A model generated the notes under the pieces. The model made no database searches and was not told where the DNA came from. It worked only from the letters and a program-made list of their open reading frames with translations. Both the position numbers and the translations under genes were made by a program. Below are positions 13,346-17,459 of a stretch of DNA of 17,459 nt, one piece after another. The stretch is from CAZTZL01 sp964617625 (lineage in GTDB: Bacteria; Zhuqueibacterota; QNDG01; DSAB01), in the NCBI GenBank assembly GCA_964617625.1, contig CAZTZL010000056.1, forward strand, positions 1 to 17,459. The letters are read 5' to 3'. The stretch's first letter is position 1, and each line of letters starts with the position of its first letter.

Positions 13346-14254
13346 ATGGCCCGCATCCAATCTGAATTGAAGAAGTTTGCACAATTTTTAACCAATTCAA
13401 ATAATCTTGACACTATTTCTTACAGGGATGAGTTATATGAAAGAGTTGATACTATTTCCAAAATGATTCAAGAAGAACCTTTTTGTGAAAAATGGGCGGA
13501 TGAATTTTATCGCCTTTTCGATCAATTTGACATCAGTCCTGTACACCATCGAGCTCGAAACAAACCACTGGGCTATCCAGGAGACTATCTAATTATTGAC
13601 TGGATTTACACAAAAAAAGTAGCTCCTTCAGGTTTGGAAAAACGTTTTGATAGCATATTCCAAAGTTATGAAGCCGCCGAAGCTGTCAGAAATAGAAAAA
13701 AGTATTTCATCCAAAAATGTCTTGAATTAATGAAAACAAAAAAGGGTCGTGTGAATATTCTCAATCTTGGCTGTGGACCGTGTCGTGATGTACTGGAAAC
13801 ATATCAAGCTTCCGGAAATGGCACCAATTTGCATTTTCACTGCATAGATCAAGAACCGGAAGCAATCGAATATGCAAAAAAGTTGTTGAGTCACAATCAA
13901 GTACAGAATAATGTTAAATTGGATTGTACCAATCTATTTCATTTTAAAACAACCAATAAATATGATCTTATCTGGATTTCAGGTCTTTTTGATTATCTTG
14001 AAGATCGGGTGACCAAGTTACTGTTAAAAAGAATCTGGCGGTATTTAAAAGAGGATGGACAAATTATTTTTGGCAACTTTAGCCCAAAAAATCCAACTCG
14101 AAAAAGTATGGAGGCAGGTTGCCGTTGGTATCTAATTCACAGAACGGCACAAGATTTAATTAAATTATGTACAGATACAAAATTACCATTTCAGGAAATC
14201 GAAGTTGAAAGTGAACCATTGGGAATTAATCTTTTCTGCATAATAAAAAAATGA
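13346..14254 (+). CDS. Class I SAM-dependent methyltransferase, PhcB-like
   Basis: A 302-residue methyltransferase. The Rossmann core starts at about 137: motif I NLGCGPCRDV (140-149) binds SAM, FHCIDQEPEAIEYAKK (about 164-179) is the acidic loop holding the ribose, DLIWISGLFDYLEDR (about 207-221) is motif IV, and LKEDGQIIFGNFSP (about 234-247) is the next strand. The N-terminal helical domain (1-125) carries HHRARNKPLGYPGDY (67-81). From memory, an R-x-KP-x-GY-x-GDY signature of this kind marks proteins annotated as 3-hydroxypalmitic acid methyl ester biosynthesis proteins (PhcB of Ralstonia), which esterify 3-hydroxy fatty acids into a quorum-sensing signal. Methyltransferase activity is near certain; the PhcB relationship is likely; the substrate here is unknown. 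The ribosome site AGGGGA lies 10 nt before the ATG. It follows the hybrid kinase but has its own promoter region. Confidence 0.88.
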   Translation: MARIQSELKKFAQFLTNSNNLDTISYRDELYERVDTISKMIQEEPFCEKWADEFYRLFDQFDISPVHHRARNKPLGYPGDYLIIDWIYTKKVAPSGLEKRFDSIFQSYEAAEAVRNRKKYFIQKCLELMKTKKGRVNILNLGCGPCRDVLETYQASGNGTNLHFHCIDQEPEAIEYAKKLLSHNQVQNNVKLDCTNLFHFKTTNKYDLIWISGLFDYLEDRVTKLLLKRIWRYLKEDGQIIFGNFSPKNPTRKSMEAGCRWYLIHRTAQDLIKLCTDTKLPFQEIEVESEPLGINLFCIIKK

Positions 14255-14599
14255 CTATCCCCTTTTTTTTTCATTCTTGATAATTCATCTTTAGTTATCA
14301 TTCAGTTTAATAATTATACGTAAATATTTTTTCAAACATCTTAACGAACACCTTACATAATTAATCAAATGCAGATCTTATTCCTAAAACCGTATAAATA
14401 TTTCAGTCTCTTTTTTCGTCTTATATCTATAATTATAAATCAAACTATTCTCGTATCATAAAAATTATTACTTGCATATTTCGATCTGACATCCTATATT
14501 TTTATAACTATTCGCAACGTTTCAAGCATCCTGCATCTTTTGAACAAACATCCGTAAAACAAATCCATATTAGGGTAATCACCATTCCGAATTATCGGA
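14255..14599. other. Intergenic region carrying repeat copy B
   Basis: About 345 AT-rich bases. The first 200 show a T-rich stretch after the methyltransferase stop but no convincing terminator hairpin. From 14470 on it is repeat copy B, which supplies the whole leader of the PorV/PorQ-like gene. Confidence 0.6.
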
Positions 14600-14613
14600 A
14601 TGAAAATCAAACA
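14470..14613 (+). repeat. Interspersed direct repeat, copy B
   Basis: Same-orientation copy of 10355-10497, about 78% identical by hand alignment, 4,115 bp away start to start. It ends four to five codons into the PorV/PorQ-like gene and includes the hairpin TTCCGA-ATTA-TCGGAA, whose last base abuts the ATG. It may be a leader or regulatory element carried by the downstream operon, or the remnant of a mobile or duplicated element. Confidence 0.9.
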
Positions 14614-15463
14614 AGTGAAATTGAATCATCCTGCAATTCTTCTGCTCGTTCTGTTTTTTGTCCGTGCCGTTGAAGCGGCATTCGAGGATATACCTGCGGG
14701 CGGACGGCCTCTGGGCATGGGATCAGCGTATACAGCCGTGGCCGATGGTTCCGAATGCCTCCTTATCAATCCAGCGGGTCTTTCACAATCAAACGGATTT
14801 TCTCTTTGTTTATTCTACTCCCGCCCATTCGGACTTCAAGAATTAACATATGAAACCGTCACGTCCGTGCTGCCGACAAAATACGGAAACTGGGGATTTG
14901 GATTCCAGGGCTTTGGAAACTCGCTCTATCGCGAAAGCTCGATCACGGTTGGATGGTCCTGCCATGTTCATCAAAATTTTTATTTCGGGATCGGTTTTCG
15001 TTCGGCCCGCCTCCGGATTGAAAAATACGGCTCTCATAATGCATTCATTATAGACACCGGCTACATACTAAAACTGACCGATCAATGTCAGTGGGGCGCT
15101 TCGATCTCCAACCTCTTTCAAAGCCGGATCGGGATAAGTGAAGAGCCCCTGCCGCAGATCATGAGAACGGGTGTCTGTTACAAACCGTTTCAGGGAATCC
15201 TCCTTTCTATTGAGATAGACAAAGATGTTCGTTATCCTATCGAAACACGGGCCGGCACAGAACTCCGCGTTCTCTCTCCCCTCGCACTGCGGTTCGGATT
15301 CGGCAGAGATCCGGATTTTTTTTCTACAGGATTTGGATTGACCTGGAAATACTGCGTTTTCGATTATGCTTTCACGACCCATCCCGTGCTCGGAACCACA
15401 CATCAGGGATCGATCTCTTTATACCTTAAACCATTTGTGGAAAAGCCTTTCCGAATTCCATGA
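14600..15463 (+). CDS. PorV/PorQ-like outer-membrane beta-barrel protein
   Basis: A 287-residue exported protein of the PorV/PorQ family, related to FadL-type barrels. A signal peptide (1-26, ending VRAVEA) is followed by the family's N-terminal signature GGRPLGMGSAYTAVADG (34-50) and LLINPAGL (54-61), which forms the plug-like start of the barrel. The rest alternates polar and hydrophobic residues in about a dozen strands, ending in FRIP. Length is near the usual 300-350. In Bacteroidota such proteins serve the type IX secretion system or remain unassigned; no type IX gene is visible here. The start codon abuts the hairpin of repeat copy B and has no normally spaced ribosome site, which is odd. 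The next gene starts 3 nt after the stop, so the two are translationally linked. Base composition is GC-richer than that of the preceding module. Confidence 0.85.
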   Translation: MKIKQVKLNHPAILLLVLFFVRAVEAAFEDIPAGGRPLGMGSAYTAVADGSECLLINPAGLSQSNGFSLCLFYSRPFGLQELTYETVTSVLPTKYGNWGFGFQGFGNSLYRESSITVGWSCHVHQNFYFGIGFRSARLRIEKYGSHNAFIIDTGYILKLTDQCQWGASISNLFQSRIGISEEPLPQIMRTGVCYKPFQGILLSIEIDKDVRYPIETRAGTELRVLSPLALRFGFGRDPDFFSTGFGLTWKYCVFDYAFTTHPVLGTTHQGSISLYLKPFVEKPFRIP

Positions 15464-15466
15464 CAC

Positions 15467-17458
15467 ATGAAACACCTTCCGATCGAAATATATTTCTATC
15501 TTCTCCTTTTACTGATCTCCATTCCATGCGCCGTTTTCCCGCAAAGCGAAATGGAAGAGACCCTCCTGGAAAACCTGGATGATACGGCGGCTTCCGAACT
15601 GCTCGAACAAATCGAATCCTTCAGAGAAAATCCGGTCGATTTAAACCGGACCGATCTCAAAACACTGGAATCTTTTCCTCTTTTCTCTCCAATTTTATCA
15701 CGTTCCATCCACGAAGAACGCATTCAAAACGAGCCGTTTCGGTCCTGGAACGATTTCGGAAGACGGCTCAATATGGACCAGGAAACATTGGAACAACTCA
15801 AACCTTATTTCGTCATCGAATCCGGATCAAAGCAAAAAACACTTATTCTCAAACTCCGCTCCAGGTTTCAGAAACAAATTGAAACATCTGAAGGATACGA
15901 AAACGGTGCATATCCCGGTTCGTCCTGGAAAATCAATCAGCGTTTCACCTTTCTTACAGGGAGAAGAATCTACGGGGGATTGATTATTGAAAAAGATCCG
16001 GGTGAAACAGTTCTTGACGATCACTTATCAGGATACATCGGTACGGACCAAATTCCCGGAATCGATCAGTGTCTTCTTGGAAATTTCAGGCTCGAATTGG
16101 GTCAGGGACTCGTACTCTTCGGACCGTATGGATATACGAAAGGTGCAGACCCGATTGCCCCCGTCAAAAAGCAAACCGGCCGCATAAGGGGGTATGTTTA
16201 TTCAGACGAGAACAGCGCCCTGACGGGTATCGCTCTAGTTAAAAAAATCCATCCATTCAAACTTTTTGGATTCGTTTCCCGGACATCGCTCGATGCCAGT
16301 CTTTTTCCGGATAATACAATAAGCAGCCTCTCAACTTCGGGACTGCACCGTACCGAAACGGAGCAGTCGAAAAAGAACAGCCTGGAGGAAACTCTGTACG
16401 GCGGTCGTATTTCCGGTGACTGGCACTGGGGGAATATCGGAATAACCGGATGGTCCGGAAAATATTCCAAACCTTTCAGAATAGAAAACATGGAAAGAAA
16501 TTATTTCGATTTTCAGGGAACGAGCAACTATGTCCTCGGTCTGGATTATACTCTATATCTCGGCAGGTGGAACCTTTCCGGTGAGACCGCCCGCTCCCGG
16601 TCCGGAGGCTGGGCATGGATTTTAACCCACATTATCGATCTAAAAAAGTGCGTGCTTGCCCTCTCTTTCCGCCGGTACGATCCGGATTTTCAAAATCCTC
16701 ACAGCCGCGGCTTTGGAAACGGTGACACACAGAACGAAGAAGGAATATACCTCGGTTTTTCCGGCAGGATGGATTCCGTGACGAAATTGAATTTCTATTT
16801 TGATATTTATCGCAATCCCTGGCGGTCTTACCTAATTCCGGTTCCAATATCAGGAAACGATTTTTTGATTCAGATCGAACGGAAATTTTCACGAGAATTC
16901 ACTTTGCTGCTCAGGAGCCGATTCCGCCGGAGCAGCGTATTATCAGAAGGCAGCACCACAAGCGGACATTTTCTGGACGTGCTCCGGAACCGAATACAGG
17001 ATCAATACAGGATCGAACTTCGATTCAAACCTTCAGCCGGATTACGATTCAAGACCCGCTTCGAAACCGTCCATCTTTTCTATCCGGGACTACAGGGAGA
17101 AGTCCACTGTTCAGAACAGACAGAAAAAGGATTTCTTCTGTTTCACGAAATTGATCTTAAATCCAAATCCCGTTTCCGGATTACCGCACGCTGGATCATA
17201 TTTGACACGGACTCCTACGACAGCCGGATTTACGCATTCGAAAACGACCTGCCGGGTGTTCTCTCCATCCTTCCCTTGTATGAAAAAGGCATTCGATGGT
17301 ATCTACTCGCAGGATGGAAACCGATTCCATCCTGCAGGATCAATTTGAAATTCGGCACAACCTATCACGACAATGTGAGTGAATGGGGTTCCGGAAACGA
17401 TCGAACCGAAGGCGATACCATCCATCATTTTGGAATTCAGCTTGATCTGCAGCTTTAA
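15467..17458 (+). CDS. Helix-hairpin-helix outer-membrane beta-barrel protein
   Basis: A complete 663-residue protein; its TAA lies one base before the window end. A signal peptide (about 1-26) is followed by a ComEA-type helix-hairpin-helix segment (about 56-118: NPVDLNRTDLKTLESFPLFS and a second half-repeat, FRSWNDFGRRLNMDQETLEQL). Then comes a long beta-rich region (about 125-663) with alternating aromatic and polar residues, typical of an outer-membrane barrel. The stretch GNFRLELGQGLVLFGPYGYTKGAD (about 205-228) matches a motif I recall from Bacteroidota proteins annotated as helix-hairpin-helix domain-containing, where it reads roughly G(D/N)(Y/F)xxxxGQGLxxWxxxxxxKxxD. Function is unknown; DNA binding in the periplasm or a role in DNA uptake is possible from the ComEA-like domain but not shown. 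It is linked to the PorV/PorQ-like gene (3-nt gap), suggesting that the two act together at the outer membrane. Confidence 0.85.
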   Translation: MKHLPIEIYFYLLLLLISIPCAVFPQSEMEETLLENLDDTAASELLEQIESFRENPVDLNRTDLKTLESFPLFSPILSRSIHEERIQNEPFRSWNDFGRRLNMDQETLEQLKPYFVIESGSKQKTLILKLRSRFQKQIETSEGYENGAYPGSSWKINQRFTFLTGRRIYGGLIIEKDPGETVLDDHLSGYIGTDQIPGIDQCLLGNFRLELGQGLVLFGPYGYTKGADPIAPVKKQTGRIRGYVYSDENSALTGIALVKKIHPFKLFGFVSRTSLDASLFPDNTISSLSTSGLHRTETEQSKKNSLEETLYGGRISGDWHWGNIGITGWSGKYSKPFRIENMERNYFDFQGTSNYVLGLDYTLYLGRWNLSGETARSRSGGWAWILTHIIDLKKCVLALSFRRYDPDFQNPHSRGFGNGDTQNEEGIYLGFSGRMDSVTKLNFYFDIYRNPWRSYLIPVPISGNDFLIQIERKFSREFTLLLRSRFRRSSVLSEGSTTSGHFLDVLRNRIQDQYRIELRFKPSAGLRFKTRFETVHLFYPGLQGEVHCSEQTEKGFLLFHEIDLKSKSRFRITARWIIFDTDSYDSRIYAFENDLPGVLSILPLYEKGIRWYLLAGWKPIPSCRINLKFGTTYHDNVSEWGSGNDRTEGDTIHHFGIQLDLQL

Positions 17459-17459
17459 C

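Overview
This window most likely comes from a Gram-negative bacterium of moderate to low GC, probably a member of the FCB assemblage (Bacteroidota, Calditrichota, KSB1 and relatives). The placement is an inference. It rests on a PorV/PorQ-like outer-membrane protein next to a helix-hairpin-helix beta-barrel protein, an OmpA protein with thrombospondin type 3 calcium repeats, an ECF sigma/anti-sigma/DUF4097 operon, and NtrC-type signalling. Shine-Dalgarno sites are canonical for several genes, and one clear sigma70-type promoter is visible, so a typical Bacteroidota organism is less likely than a deeper FCB lineage.

Layout. (1) 41-3950, minus strand: a two-component pair made of a PDZ plus multi-TM plus GAF-like histidine kinase and a sigma54-activating NtrC-type response regulator. 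A possible 17-codon leader peptide sits just upstream, its stop overlapping a TTG start of the kinase. (2) 4533-5163, minus strand: tRNA-Glu(UUC) and tRNA-His(GUG) with a terminator, then a small single-pass membrane protein gene with its own terminator. (3) 5451-8244, plus strand: an ECF sigma factor, an anti-sigma-like zinc-finger membrane protein carrying a HEAT-like C-terminal domain, and a secreted DUF4097 protein built from eleven exact 18-residue repeats. (4) 8245-8735: an intergenic region with three strong hairpins, including what may be a short independent RNA. (5) 8736-10142: the OmpA/TSP3 outer-membrane protein. (6) 10866-14254: an AT-rich module with a small ferredoxin-fold-like protein, a six-TM hybrid histidine kinase and a class I SAM methyltransferase that resembles PhcB, the maker of 3-hydroxy fatty acid methyl ester signals. 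(7) 14600-17458: a GC-richer pair coding for a PorV/PorQ-like protein and a helix-hairpin-helix outer-membrane barrel protein.

The most interesting signal is in region 6. A roughly 143-bp sequence, about 78% identical by hand alignment, occurs in direct orientation before the module (10355-10497) and after it (14470-14613). The second copy runs into the start codon of the PorV-like gene. Sigma54-like -24/-12 elements lie upstream of both transcription units of the module (10637 and 13245), and an NtrC-type activator is encoded in the same window. A working hypothesis is a sigma54-linked cell-cell signalling cassette: a methyltransferase making a fatty acid methyl ester-like signal and a polytopic hybrid kinase sensing it. 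Methyltransferase and kinase chemistry are visible in the sequence. The signalling role, the ligand and the mobility of the cassette are inference.
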